Below, piece by piece: positions 25,960 to 34,384 of a stretch of 64,000 nucleotides of DNA. The notes under the pieces are model-generated. The model saw only the letters and a program-made list of their open reading frames with translations. It was not told the origin of the DNA and searched no databases. Source of the DNA: Halorarum halophilum. Its GTDB lineage: Archaea; Halobacteriota; Halobacteria; Halobacteriales; Haloferacaceae. The DNA is taken from NCBI RefSeq assembly GCF_013401515.1, contig NZ_CP058529.1, positions 3,410,001 through 3,474,000 on the forward strand. Direction: 5' to 3'. A program made the translations under genes and the position numbers. Every line of letters starts with the position of its first letter. Within the stretch, counting starts at the first letter, position 1.

Positions 25960-27171
25960 CTACGCGAGCACGTCGACCTCGTAGCCGTGCGCCTCGAGGG
26001 ACGCGACGATCTCCGCGGCGTGTTCGTCGCCGTGCGTCTCGAGGTCGATCTCGACCTCCGCCGCGTTGACGGCGATGTCCCGAGAGGTGCGGTCGTGCCG
26101 GATGGCGAAGATGTTCGCCTGCGCCCCCGCGATGACCTCGACGAGCTTCTCCAGGGCGCCCGGCCGGTCCTTCAACTCCGTGCGGATCTTCAGGTAGCGA
26201 CCCATCTCGACGAGCCCGCGCATCACAACCGTCGTCATGGTGTTCATGTCGATGTTGCCGCCGGAGAGGAGCGGGACGACGGTCTCCCCCTCCTCGTAGT
26301 CGAACGCCCGTCCGAGCGTCGCCGCCAGCGGGACGGCGCCGGCGCCCTCGACGAGCGTCTTCGACCGCTCCAGGAGCTTCGTGACCGCCACGGCGATCTC
26401 CTCGTCGCTCACGGTCACCACCTCGTCGACGCGCTCACGGATGACCGGGAACGTCCGCTCCCCCGCCGTGCGCACTGCGATGCCGTCCGCGATGGTGTCG
26501 ACGCTCTCCAGTTCCTGCAGGCTCCCCTTGGAGAGCGAGTCGGCGACCGAGGAGGCGCCCTCTGCCTGCACGCCAATCACCCGTACGTCGTCCAGCCGCC
26601 CCTTCAGCGCCGTGGCGACGCCGGCGATGAGGCCGCCGCCGCCGATGGGGACGACGACGGTGTCGACCTCGGGGCACTGTTCGGCGATCTCGAGGCCGAT
26701 CGTCCCCTGCCCGGCCATCACCAGCTCGTCGTCGAACGCGTGGACGTACGTGCGGTCCTCCTCGACCTCGATCTCGTGGGCGCGGGCCTGGGCCTCGCTG
26801 TAGTCGACGCCGTGGAGCACCACGTCGCCGCCGTAGCGCCGCGTCGCGGACACCTTCGAGATCGGCGCGTACTTCGGCATCACGATGGTCGAGGGGACGC
26901 CCGCCCGCGTCGCCGCGAGCGCGACGCCCTGGGCGTGGTTGCCCGCCGAGGCGGTGACGACGCCGCGCTCGGTCTCCGCCGCCGAGAGGGTCGCGACGCG
27001 GTTCGTCGCGCCGCGGATCTTGAACGACCCGGTGCGCTGGAACGTCTCCAGTTTCAGGTGGACCGCCGCGCCGGTCGCCTCCGAGAAGGTGTGCGAGTAC
27101 TCGAGGGGTGTGCGACGGGCGACCTGGTCCACCCGGTCGCGGGCGGCGAGAACGTCCTCCAGCGAGAGCAT
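25960..27171 (-). CDS. ilvA: threonine ammonia-lyase (threonine dehydratase)
   Basis: A 403-residue PLP enzyme that deaminates threonine to 2-oxobutanoate, the first step of isoleucine synthesis or of threonine breakdown. The PLP lysine is Lys51 in TGSFKIRGA; SAGNHAQGVA binds the substrate carboxylate and IGGGGLIAGVA the cofactor phosphate. The C-terminal ~75 residues form one ACT domain (ELKDRPGALEKLVEVIAGAQANIFAIRHDR), as in short catabolic/regulatory forms. It stands alone; the upstream 190 nt contain an AT-rich TATA region at 27270-27280 that may also serve this gene. Confidence 0.95.
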   Translation of the reverse strand: MLSLEDVLAARDRVDQVARRTPLEYSHTFSEATGAAVHLKLETFQRTGSFKIRGATNRVATLSAAETERGVVTASAGNHAQGVALAATRAGVPSTIVMPKYAPISKVSATRRYGGDVVLHGVDYSEAQARAHEIEVEEDRTYVHAFDDELVMAGQGTIGLEIAEQCPEVDTVVVPIGGGGLIAGVATALKGRLDDVRVIGVQAEGASSVADSLSKGSLQELESVDTIADGIAVRTAGERTFPVIRERVDEVVTVSDEEIAVAVTKLLERSKTLVEGAGAVPLAATLGRAFDYEEGETVVPLLSGGNIDMNTMTTVVMRGLVEMGRYLKIRTELKDRPGALEKLVEVIAGAQANIFAIRHDRTSRDIAVNAAEVEIDLETHGDEHAAEIVASLEAHGYEVDVLA

Positions 27172-27269
27172 ACCAGGGGTCGGGGGCGTCGCTGGTTAGT
27201 CGTTACGTCCGAAGGGGAAAGTGGGGAAATGCACGCGTGTGACGTGCAGGTGATGGCAGGCCCCCCAGG

Positions 27270-27280
27270 TATAAAAATAT
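27270..27280 (+). promoter_or_regulatory. strong TATA box in the ilvA upstream region
   Basis: TATAAAAATAT is the most AT-rich promoter-like element in this part of the window. In the plus direction it would start transcription near 27299, at the GTG of a 29-codon reading frame; in the minus direction it would give ilvA a leader of about 75 nt. Both uses are possible. Confidence 0.5.
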
Positions 27281-27298
27281 GAGTCACGCGGAGCGGAA

Positions 27299-27388
27299 GT
27301 GAAACCGCAAGACTGCGGCGTGAAAGACTGGCCGTATGACGCCCGCACGCCGCCCGTCGCCCGCTTCAACCTGACGGCAGCGTTCTGA
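27299..27388 (+). CDS. possible 29-residue leaderless microprotein
   Basis: GTG at 27299, 26 nt downstream of the centre of TATAAAAATAT, opens a frame of 29 residues starting MKPQDCGVKDWPYDARTPP and ending TAAF before TGA 27386-27388. The spacing is exactly that of leaderless haloarchaeal genes. It overlaps the tail of the opposite-strand gene by 23 nt. The peptide contains one Cys and a WPYDARTPP segment; no family known. The same promoter could instead make a small non-coding RNA. Confidence 0.35.
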   Translation: MKPQDCGVKDWPYDARTPPVARFNLTAAF

Positions 27389-27917
27389 TCCGGACGGAGT
27401 GCTCTGCGAGGGCCGTGCGTACTCGGTCCCGGAACGCTCCCTCGCCGGGCCAGTCGGCGCTCGCACCGAGCCGCCCCGGGTCGCCGACGTACACCGCCGC
27501 CTCCTCGATCGGGGATGCCTCCCTGCTCGTCCCCGAACCGTCGTTTACGGCGTCCCCCGAACGACCGGCGGTGGAACGCCCGCCGACCTCGTTGGTGTCG
27601 TCGGTCGGACGTCGACGGGTTCCCACGCTCCCCTCGTCGACGACGGGAACCGTCACCCGAACGTAGAGGCCGGTCTCGACCCCCTCGTAGGCGTCGAGCG
27701 CGTCGACCTCGTCGGTCCGGAGCAGGCGACCGGCGACCGTGGGGCCGGCCATGTTACCCCGCTCGTCGCCGTCGCCGTCGGGGGGAGCGAGCGTCGGGTA
27801 CTCCCCGTCCAAGACGCGGAGGCCCTCGAGAACGGCGGGGCCGACGAACACTAACGAGTCGACGATCGTCCGGACCGTCTCTGGGTTCGTCAGCGTCCCG
27901 TACACGAACACGTCCAT
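27366..27917 (-). CDS. gamma-glutamylcyclotransferase-like (AIG2/GGCT fold) protein
   Basis: A 183-residue protein opening MDVFVYGTLTNPETV, the YGTL(N) substrate loop that defines the GGCT/AIG2-like fold, followed by GRLLRTDEVDALDAYEGVETGLYVR with the conserved acidic residue of the active site. The C-terminal half contains a long acidic, low-complexity insertion before VYVGDPGRL. True activity is uncertain, as the fold covers cyclotransferases and uncharacterised proteins. The ATG at 27917 was chosen because the family motif begins there. Confidence 0.85.
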   Translation of the reverse strand: MDVFVYGTLTNPETVRTIVDSLVFVGPAVLEGLRVLDGEYPTLAPPDGDGDERGNMAGPTVAGRLLRTDEVDALDAYEGVETGLYVRVTVPVVDEGSVGTRRRPTDDTNEVGGRSTAGRSGDAVNDGSGTSREASPIEEAAVYVGDPGRLGASADWPGEGAFRDRVRTALAEHSVRIRTLPSG

Positions 27918-28043
27918 GTCGGTTCCACCCCTCGGAGGGGGAAGGCGCTTTCGCCGGCACGGCCCGGTGTTCCCCGGCACTGGCCGACTGTCGGGGATCC
28001 TGCCCTCGGAATCGGTCGGACCCGGCGAGCGAGAAAGCGGTCG

Positions 28044-28196
28044 CTAGGATCGGTCCCGTCCGTCGGTCAGTACGTCCACGTACTCGGGGCTGTCGCAGTT
28101 CCCGCACCGCCGCCTGAACGCTATCGTCTCCCCGTCGACGAGCCGTCCCACCCGGGTCTCTCCACACGACTGACAACGGACTGTTCGTATGTTCAA
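28044..28196 (-). CDS. 50-residue zinc ribbon protein
   Basis: Two CxxC knuckles, RCQSCGE (Cys8, Cys11) and RRCGNCDSPEY (Cys31, Cys34), are separated by a basic linker GRLVDGETIAFRR, a typical one-domain zinc ribbon of haloarchaeal microproteins. The only plausible start is TTG at 28194-28196 (MNIRTVRCQSC). A TATA-like CTTAAG about 32 nt upstream supports a leaderless transcript. The charge and length suggest a nucleic acid or protein interaction module. It lies 126 nt upstream of the GGCT-like gene on the same strand and could be cotranscribed. Confidence 0.6.
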   Translation of the reverse strand: MNIRTVRCQSCGETRVGRLVDGETIAFRRRCGNCDSPEYVDVLTDGRDRS

Positions 28197-28623
28197 TCTT
28201 ACTGGGAGACTGTCCGTCGTCGGCTTAAGCCAACCATCTAAAGAATTAGGGTAGCCCCAACGCCGGCCGACCGATTCGTGTCACGTTCGGCGGGGGCGTT
28301 TCCGGATTCGACGCCCGCGAACCGCCGCACTCGCACGGTGACGCGCGGACTGAGCTGACTGGGCGGCGTCCGGAGGTGAGTGCTCTCACTGGCCTGGCCG
28401 GATCTGGCGAAAAAGACGGTCCGCACCGCGGCACGGACGGCCGATGTCGTCACTGCCGAGTTCGCTCCCGTGGCCGTCGTCTCCCTCATCCCGACGGACC
28501 GTCAGCTCGCATTCGCTACACGGAGCGGGACGAACGAACCGCCGAGTTGGTGGCTGCTCGCCGGAGCCTCGGCTCGACGGGATGGGGCGGCGAAAAAACG
28601 GACGGCCGGTGGCCCGGGGACTG
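28197..28623. other. 427-nt gap without a supported gene
   Basis: Reading frames are present on both strands but none has family similarity or a clear start. On the minus strand one frame contains PCSECELTVR and a later Cys, and another contains CECGG, both lacking starts; these may be decayed small zinc finger genes. The promoter of the 50-residue zinc ribbon gene is at its left end. Confidence 0.4.
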
Positions 28624-28857
28624 CTATCGACGTCGGAGCAGTTCGCGGCCGATCAGGCCGACGGCGACGCCCGCGACGAACGCGCGGGCCCCGTCGCGGC
28701 GACGACGTGCGGCGTACTCCTCGGGGAAGTTCTCCTCCAGGAGGTCGAACAGTCGGTCGCCCATCTCCTCTCGGAGCATCTCGCTTCGCTGTCCGGCTTC
28801 CGAACGGACACGGTCTGCAACCTCGCGGCGCTGCTCAGGGGTTATGTTGAGACCCAT
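28624..28857 (-). CDS. small conserved hypothetical protein with C-terminal hydrophobic segment
   Basis: A 77-residue protein: an amphipathic charged helix region (TPEQRREVADRVRSEAGQRSEML...LEENFPEEYAARRRRDGAR) followed by a hydrophobic stretch AFVAGVAVGLIGRELL and a terminal Arg cluster. The pattern suggests peripheral or tail-anchored membrane attachment. The ATG at 28857 is preferred since GGATATCC lies ~32 nt upstream; an earlier ATG at 28935 would include unrelated sequence. Family not recognised. Confidence 0.65.
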   Translation of the reverse strand: MGLNITPEQRREVADRVRSEAGQRSEMLREEMGDRLFDLLEENFPEEYAARRRRDGARAFVAGVAVGLIGRELLRRR

Positions 28858-29143
28858 ACTTCCCAGTTGGTGCGCTGGACGGATATCCTTTGTTGCCGTA
28901 GCGTCAGCGAACGGTACAGTGGTCGGGAAGCCCATCTTAACGTGTGGTTATCGAACGGGAGACCGCGTACGTAGGCGTTTATCGCCCGTGACGGACGGGG
29001 AACGACGATGCTAACGTCGACGTAGAGGCCGTCAAAACGGGGGTTCTCACAGTGCTCGACGGTCCGCCGGGCTGAGATGCGGTCGTTCGGTCACGGTCCA
29101 GACTTCGCCGCTAGGCCCGAAAAGAAAAAATCGAGTGCTGGCT

Positions 29144-30280
29144 CTACCGCTCCTCGATCGGGATCCACTCCGCGTCCTTCTCGCCGACGTAGCGGGAGCG
29201 CGGCCGGATGAGCCGATTGTCCTCGAACTGCTCCAGCACGTGGGCGATCCAGCCGCCGACGCGGCTGATCGCGAAGATCGGGGTGTACACGTCGATGGGG
29301 ATGCCCATCTGGTAGTACGTCGAGGCCGAGTAGAAGTCGACGTTCGGCGCGAGACCCTTCTCCTCCTGCATGTACGCCTCGATGGCGGCCGACATCTCGT
29401 ACCACCTCGTGTCGCCTGCCGCCTCGCCGAGCTCCTCGGAGCGCTCGCCGAGGATCTTGGCGCGCGGGTCCTTCACGTTGTACACGCGGTGGCCGAAGCC
29501 CGCGACGCGGCGGTCCTCCTCGAGCGCCTGCTTCACCCACTCAGTGGGCTCCTGGTTTGCGTCGTCGACCTCCTTCAGCATCCGCATCACGTTGGCGTTC
29601 GCGCCGCCGTGGAGGCTCCCCGAGAGGGTACCGATCGCCGAGGTGACCGAGGAGTGGAGCTCCGCGAGCGTCGAGGCGGTGACCATCGCCGAGAACGTCG
29701 AGGCGTTCAGGCCGTGGTCGGCGTGGAGCACGAGCGCCTGGTCGAACACGTCCGCGAGCACGTCATCGGGCTCCTCGTCGTTCAGCATGTAGAGGAAGTT
29801 CGCGGCGTGGTCGAGGTCCTCGCGCGGCTCGACCGGCTCGTCGCCGTCACGGATGCGGGCGAAGGCGGCGAGGGCGGTCGGCATCTTCGCGGTGATGCGT
29901 CGGCCCTTCCGGATGTTCGCGTCGTGGTCCGTCGGGTCCGCGTCCGTGTCGGGGTCGTGAGCCGACATGGAGGACGTGACGGTGCGGAGCGCCGCCATCG
30001 GCTCCTCGTCGGCCTCGGCGAGCCGCCGGACGGTCTCCAGCACGTCGTCCGACAACCGGCGCTCGGCGGCCATCGAGTCGGAGAACTCGGCGAGCTCCGA
30101 CTCGGTCGGGAGTTCGCCGTACCAGAGCAGGTAGAGCGTCTCCTCGTAGGACGCGTGCTCGGCGAGGTCCTCGATGGCGTACCCCCGGTAGACGAGCTTC
30201 CCCGCGTCCCCGTCGATGAAGCTCAGACCGGATTCGGCGACGACCACGCCCTCCAGCCCGCGCTTGAGTTCGTCGGACAT
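29144..30280 (-). CDS. citZ: citrate synthase
   Basis: A 378-residue enzyme condensing oxaloacetate and acetyl-CoA, the entry step of the TCA cycle. It begins with the archaeal form KRGLEGVVVAESGLSFIDGDAGKLVYRGYAIEDLA. Catalytic segments are LHADHGLNASTFSAM (His in HADHG), SGSLHGGANANVM (His of LHGG) and VAGFGHRVYNVKDPRAKIL, with VDFYSASTYYQMGIP carrying the catalytic Asp. Length fits the short archaeal/Gram-positive type. It is monocistronic, 99 nt from the TFB gene. Confidence 0.97.
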   Translation of the reverse strand: MSDELKRGLEGVVVAESGLSFIDGDAGKLVYRGYAIEDLAEHASYEETLYLLWYGELPTESELAEFSDSMAAERRLSDDVLETVRRLAEADEEPMAALRTVTSSMSAHDPDTDADPTDHDANIRKGRRITAKMPTALAAFARIRDGDEPVEPREDLDHAANFLYMLNDEEPDDVLADVFDQALVLHADHGLNASTFSAMVTASTLAELHSSVTSAIGTLSGSLHGGANANVMRMLKEVDDANQEPTEWVKQALEEDRRVAGFGHRVYNVKDPRAKILGERSEELGEAAGDTRWYEMSAAIEAYMQEEKGLAPNVDFYSASTYYQMGIPIDVYTPIFAISRVGGWIAHVLEQFEDNRLIRPRSRYVGEKDAEWIPIEER

Positions 30281-30379
30281 GCTTCGAGGTTCCCAGTGCC
30301 GGCCGAAAAGCGTTATCTTTCGGGAAGAACGGCCATCTCGCCCGCCTTGGGTGGCCGGTCCTCGTCGTTCGCGGTCGGC

Positions 30380-31390
30380 TCAGGCCGTCGACCCCGCGCC
30401 GTCGCCGAAGCCGCGGGCGTCGTCGCGGGCCTGGAGCAGCTCCTGGTACCGGTTCCGGATGGTGACCTCGCTCATGTCGGTGACCTCGCTGACCTCCTTC
30501 TGGGTGAGGTCCTCGTTCGTGAGGATGCCGGCGGCGTAGATGGCGGCCGCGGCGAGGCCGACCGGCGACTTGCCGGAGTGGACGTTCGACCGCTTGGCGG
30601 TCTCCAGCAGGTCGCGGGCCTGACGCTCGGTCTCGTCGCTCACGCCGAGGTCCGAGGCGAACCGAGGGACGTACTCGGCCGGGTCGGCCGGCTCGATCTC
30701 CAGGCTCAGTTCGCGGACCAGGTAGCGGTAGGCGCGCTCGAACGTCTCCTCGTCGACGCGGGAGACCCGTGCCACCTCGTCGATGGAGCGCGGGACGTTC
30801 GCCATCCGCGCGGCGGCGTGGAGGCTGGCCGTGGCGATGCCCTCGATGGAGCGCCCCGGCAGCATGTCCTTCTCCAGCGCGCGGCGGTAGATGACCGAGG
30901 CGGTCTCGCGGACGTTCTTCGGCAGGCCGAGTGCCGAGGCCATCCGCTCGATCTCGCCGAGCGCCTGCTTCAGGTTCCGGTCCTGGTGGTCGGTGGTGCG
31001 GAGCCGCTCGTTCCAGGTGCGGAGCCGCGACATGCGCCGTCGCTGGCTGCCCGACAGCTGGTTGCCGTAGGCGTCCTTGTCCTGCCAGCCGATGTTGGTC
31101 GAGAGCCCCTTGTCGTGCATCATGTTCGTCGTCGGCGCGCCGACGCGGGACTTTTCGTCCTTCTCGGCGGCGTCGAACGCGCGCCACTCCGGCCCGCGGT
31201 CCACGGAGTCCTCGTCGACGACGAGGCCGCAGTCGCGACACACTGTCTCGCCGTGCGCGTCGTCGACTTCGAGGTGGCCGCCGCACTCCGGACAGCGCTC
31301 CTGCTCGTCCGCCGCGGCTTCCGTTTCTCGTTCACGTTCGTTCTCGCTGTGCTCCGTCTCGGCCCGTTTGAAGTGTCGTGCGTTGCTCAT
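30380..31390 (-). CDS. tfb: transcription initiation factor IIB (TFB)
   Basis: A 336-residue basal factor that bridges TBP-bound promoter DNA and RNA polymerase. The N-terminal zinc ribbon uses Cys33, Cys36, Cys51 and Cys54 (CPECGG / CRDCG), preceded by a 30-residue charged extension. The B-finger and linker (WRAFDAAEKDEKSRVGAPTT) follow, then two cyclin folds (about residues 140-225 and 235-320) with recognition helix sequence TQKEVSEVTDMSEVTIRNRYQEL. Haloarchaea carry several TFBs; this cannot be assigned to a specific paralogue. A T-rich TTTTTAAG box is ~75-80 nt upstream, suggesting a leadered transcript. Confidence 0.97.
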   Translation of the reverse strand: MSNARHFKRAETEHSENERERETEAAADEQERCPECGGHLEVDDAHGETVCRDCGLVVDEDSVDRGPEWRAFDAAEKDEKSRVGAPTTNMMHDKGLSTNIGWQDKDAYGNQLSGSQRRRMSRLRTWNERLRTTDHQDRNLKQALGEIERMASALGLPKNVRETASVIYRRALEKDMLPGRSIEGIATASLHAAARMANVPRSIDEVARVSRVDEETFERAYRYLVRELSLEIEPADPAEYVPRFASDLGVSDETERQARDLLETAKRSNVHSGKSPVGLAAAAIYAAGILTNEDLTQKEVSEVTDMSEVTIRNRYQELLQARDDARGFGDGAGSTA

Positions 31391-31707
31391 TGGAGGGAGG
31401 ATAACCCGGCACTAACCCCCGTGCCCGGGTACTTACTTCACTTTGAGTTAACGGACTCGGACTTAAAAACCTGTCGCAGAAATCAATGTCGGGGGCGGTC
31501 GCTCAGGAACCAGATATCAGCAGGTACAGAAGCTCTCCGGCCTTACTGAAGCAGTGGCGTTCGACTGGGATTCCTCGGTCGGAACGTCGGTCGACGAATA
31601 ATGACACTTTCGGTCCGGACCGATCCCGTTCGCCGACACGAACCGCGGGCTGGGGAGTGTCCTGATTGGGGCTGTCCGGAGCGGCCGGAGAATCGGATTC
31701 GCCTCGC
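31391..31707. other. 317-nt gap: TFB promoter region
   Basis: The right neighbourhood of the TFB start contains TTTTTAAG (minus strand, ~31465-31472) and GTTAAC-like sequence, likely its promoter. No gene is supported in the remainder up to the hotdog thioesterase stop. Confidence 0.5.
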
Positions 31708-32142
31708 TTACACTCCGTCCTCGGGCGAGTCCCCGCCCCAGGCGCCGCCGTCCTCGCCGCCGCCGGTCTTGAACGTCCCGCGGGCGTCCGCGACGTGGGT
31801 CCCGTCCGCGCCCTCGACCCGGACGTCTGCGGTGGCGACCGACCGGCCGTCGCGGACGACCTCTGCCTCGGCCCGAAGGTCGGTTGTCGCTGGCGCGAGG
31901 TAGTCGATCCGCATGTCCACCGTCGGCGTGGGCTTGTGGTGCAGGGAGATGACCGCAGCGCCGCCGACGGTGTCGGCGAGCGCGTAGGTGACGCCGCCGT
32001 GGGCGATCTCCCGGCCGGGCACCGAGGAGTGCTCCTCCCGGAGCGGGAGTTCCGCGACGGCGTGCCCGTCGGCGGCCTCCACCACGTCGATGTCGAGGAG
32101 GTCGGCGAACGGCATCCCGTTGAGCAGGTCGGCGACGGTCAC
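31708..32142 (-). CDS. hotdog-fold thioesterase (PaaI-like)
   Basis: A 144-residue protein of the PaaI/4HBT group. The motif EIAHGGVTYALADTVGGAAVI includes the His-Gly-Gly and Asp of the hotdog active site; TVDMRIDYLAPA is the conserved central strand. Such enzymes hydrolyse acyl-CoA thioesters, often of aromatic or short-chain acids. The C-terminus is short and acidic. It lies 94 nt downstream of ubaA on the same strand but is not clearly coupled. Confidence 0.9.
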   Translation of the reverse strand: MTVADLLNGMPFADLLDIDVVEAADGHAVAELPLREEHSSVPGREIAHGGVTYALADTVGGAAVISLHHKPTPTVDMRIDYLAPATTDLRAEAEVVRDGRSVATADVRVEGADGTHVADARGTFKTGGGEDGGAWGGDSPEDGV

Positions 32143-32236
32143 GCCCGGATCTCCCCCGCGCCTGCGGTTCGAGGTGATGGACTCGTCGCCGCCGTCGCCG
32201 TCGCTCCTCCGACGCGTCCCATCGACCGCACGTCGT

Positions 32237-33082
32237 TCACGCCTCGCCCCCGATCCCGCAGCCCCCGGCGTACTCGACGCCCTCGATGGAGTCGATGGGG
32301 TCCTCGCCGCACACGGGGCAGTCCGGGTTCCGCCGGTAGGGGACCGTCTCGAACGTCATGGCCATCGCGTCGTAGAACAGGAGGCGACCCTCAAGGACCT
32401 CCATGGCGTCGCCCACGTCGACCGTCCCGTCCCCGGCGAGCAGGAGCTTCAGGGCCTCGGTCGCCTGGATGCAGCCGACGGTGCCGGGGAGCACGCCGAG
32501 CACGCCCGTCGTCGCGCAGTCGGGCACCTCGCCCGGTTCGGGCGCCTCGGGGAACAGACAGCGGTAGCAGGGGCCGTCCGGGACGAGCGTCGTCACCTGG
32601 CCCTCGAACTTGTAGATGGCGCCGTGGGCGACGGGCGTCCCGTCGAGCCGCGCCACGTCGTTGAGGAGGTAGCGCGTCCGGAAGTTGTCCGAGGCGTCGA
32701 GCACCACGTCGTAGTCGGCGACGAGGTCGGCCGCGTTCTCCGGTTCGACCCGGACCTCGTACGTCTCAACGTCGACGTCCGGGTTCAGATCCGCGACGTA
32801 CTCGGCGGCCGACTCGGCCTTCTGCCGGCCGACGTCGGCGTCGGCGTGGACGATCTGGCGCTGGAGGTTCGACCGTTCGACGACGTCGTCGTCGGCGATG
32901 CCGAGCCGTCCGACGCCGGCGGCCGAGAGGTACTGGATGGCCGGCGAGCCCAGTCCCCCCGCGCCGACGACCAGCACCGAGCCGTCGAGGAGCGCCGCCT
33001 GGCCCGCCGGACCCACCTCGTCGAGGATGATGTGCCGCGAGTAGCGGTCGAGCTGGGTGGCGTCGAGTGCGAGTCCGCTCAT
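32237..33082 (-). CDS. ubaA: E1-like ubiquitin/SAMP-activating enzyme (UbaA/MoeB/ThiF family)
   Basis: A 281-residue adenylyltransferase. It has the nucleotide motif VVGAGGLGS (38-46), the DDDVVERSNLQRQ loop, zinc cysteines in CYRC (172-175) and CPVCG near the C-terminus, and the candidate catalytic cysteine Cys189 in DCATTGVLG, matching the active-site position known for Haloferax UbaA. In haloarchaea this single E1 activates SAMP proteins for protein modification, tRNA thiolation and molybdopterin synthesis. The ATG at 33082 (MSGLALDATQLDRYSRH) is the family start. Confidence 0.94.
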   Translation of the reverse strand: MSGLALDATQLDRYSRHIILDEVGPAGQAALLDGSVLVVGAGGLGSPAIQYLSAAGVGRLGIADDDVVERSNLQRQIVHADADVGRQKAESAAEYVADLNPDVDVETYEVRVEPENAADLVADYDVVLDASDNFRTRYLLNDVARLDGTPVAHGAIYKFEGQVTTLVPDGPCYRCLFPEAPEPGEVPDCATTGVLGVLPGTVGCIQATEALKLLLAGDGTVDVGDAMEVLEGRLLFYDAMAMTFETVPYRRNPDCPVCGEDPIDSIEGVEYAGGCGIGGEA

Positions 33083-33272
33083 GGCCGCTCCTACCCGTCC
33101 GGGGGACATAAGCGCCCTGCCGGCCTACCCCGGAATTCGACGACCGACCGGCGCCGACCGGAATCGAGCGACGGCCCACCCTCTCGGAATCGGGCGGCGC
33201 TCCGACGGAAACCGCCGGCCCGTCGTTCGCCGTTCTCGGGGGCTTATGGACGCGGCGCCCGTTCGCCCGAAC

Positions 33273-34283
33273 ATGGCCGACAACCGACGGTACCACCTCG
33301 CGAAGCGGCCCGAGGGAACGCCCGACGAGGACACCTTCGACCTCCGGGAGGTCGAGCGTCCCGACCCGGACCCGGGACAGGCGCTCGTCCGCCTGCTGTA
33401 CCTCTCCGTCGACCCGTACATGCGCGACCGGATGCGCGCCGGCGAATCGTACGCCCAGCCGTGGGAGGTGGGCGGGCCGCTGTACGGCGGCGCCGTCGCG
33501 GAGGTCGTCGACTCGAACGGGACGAAGTTCTCGGAGGGCCAGACGGTCGTCGGTAACCTCCCGTGGGCCGAGTACGCGGCCGCGGCCGCCTCGGAGCTCA
33601 CCTCGGTCGACACGGACGAGCTCCCCGTCTCGACCGCCCTCGGCGTGCTGGGGATGCCCGGTCGGACCGCCTACTTCGGCGTCCGCGAGGTCGTCGAACC
33701 CCGGGCTGACGACTGGATGGTCGTCTCCGGCGCGGCGGGCGCCGTGGGATCGGTCGCGGGCCAGCTCGGCGAGCTCCAGGGCGCGAACGTCGTCGGCGTC
33801 GCCGGGAGCGACGAGAAGATCGACTGGCTCACCGAGGAGCTGGGTTTCTCCGCCGGCATCAACTACAAGGAGGAGGACGTCCGCGAGCGCCTCGGCGAAC
33901 TGACGGACGGCGTGGACGCCTACTACGACAACGTCGGCGGCCCGGTCACGGACGCGACCTTCTCGCACCTGAACGTCGACGCCCGCGTCGGTATCTGTGG
34001 ACAGATCGCGCTGTACAACGAGGAGGAGCGGCCGACGGGGCCGCGGAAGCTCGGCAAACTCATCGAGACCCGCGCCCGCGTCGAGGGCCTGCTCGTCGGC
34101 GACTTCGCCCCGCGGTTCCGCGAGGCGACCGAACACCTGGGCGAACTCGTCGGAAGCGGGAAGATCGGGTACCGGGAGACCGTTACCGAGGGACTTGAGA
34201 ACGCTCCGGACGCGTTCCTCGGGCTGTTCGAGGGCGAGAACGTCGGCAAGCAGGTCGTGAACGTCGGCGATTCGTCGCGGTAG
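33273..34283 (+). CDS. NADP-dependent oxidoreductase (MDR family, leukotriene B4 dehydrogenase-like)
   Basis: A 336-residue zinc-independent medium-chain reductase. Segments LYLSVDPYMRDRM, LGMPGRTAYFGV, VVSGAAGAVGSVAGQLGELQGANVVGVAGSDEK (NADP-binding AxxGxxG) and VDAYYDNVGGPVTDAT are diagnostic of the prostaglandin reductase/curcumin reductase branch, which reduces C=C double bonds of enones. The ATG at 33273 is favoured because CTTATGG (33243-33249) sits ~27 nt upstream; the ATG within that box (33246) would add nine residues. It is monocistronic and followed by intergenic repeat B. Confidence 0.92.
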   Translation: MADNRRYHLAKRPEGTPDEDTFDLREVERPDPDPGQALVRLLYLSVDPYMRDRMRAGESYAQPWEVGGPLYGGAVAEVVDSNGTKFSEGQTVVGNLPWAEYAAAAASELTSVDTDELPVSTALGVLGMPGRTAYFGVREVVEPRADDWMVVSGAAGAVGSVAGQLGELQGANVVGVAGSDEKIDWLTEELGFSAGINYKEEDVRERLGELTDGVDAYYDNVGGPVTDATFSHLNVDARVGICGQIALYNEEERPTGPRKLGKLIETRARVEGLLVGDFAPRFREATEHLGELVGSGKIGYRETVTEGLENAPDAFLGLFEGENVGKQVVNVGDSSR

Positions 34284-34384
34284 GCGTCATTCGCTCAGCG
34301 AGTGCTCCATGCATCGTGGGCGCGAACGGGGAACACGACCGCGGAAGCCCCCGCGGCTGTCGGCTCGGTGCGGCCGCTGCGCTC

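Noticed and set aside
28238-28489. 83-codon minus-strand frame
   Set aside because: No similarity, no promoter, biased to Arg/Ser/Thr; overlaps competing frames of equal quality.
29135-31549. 804-codon plus-strand frame
   Set aside because: Antisense to citrate synthase and TFB, no start context or domain.
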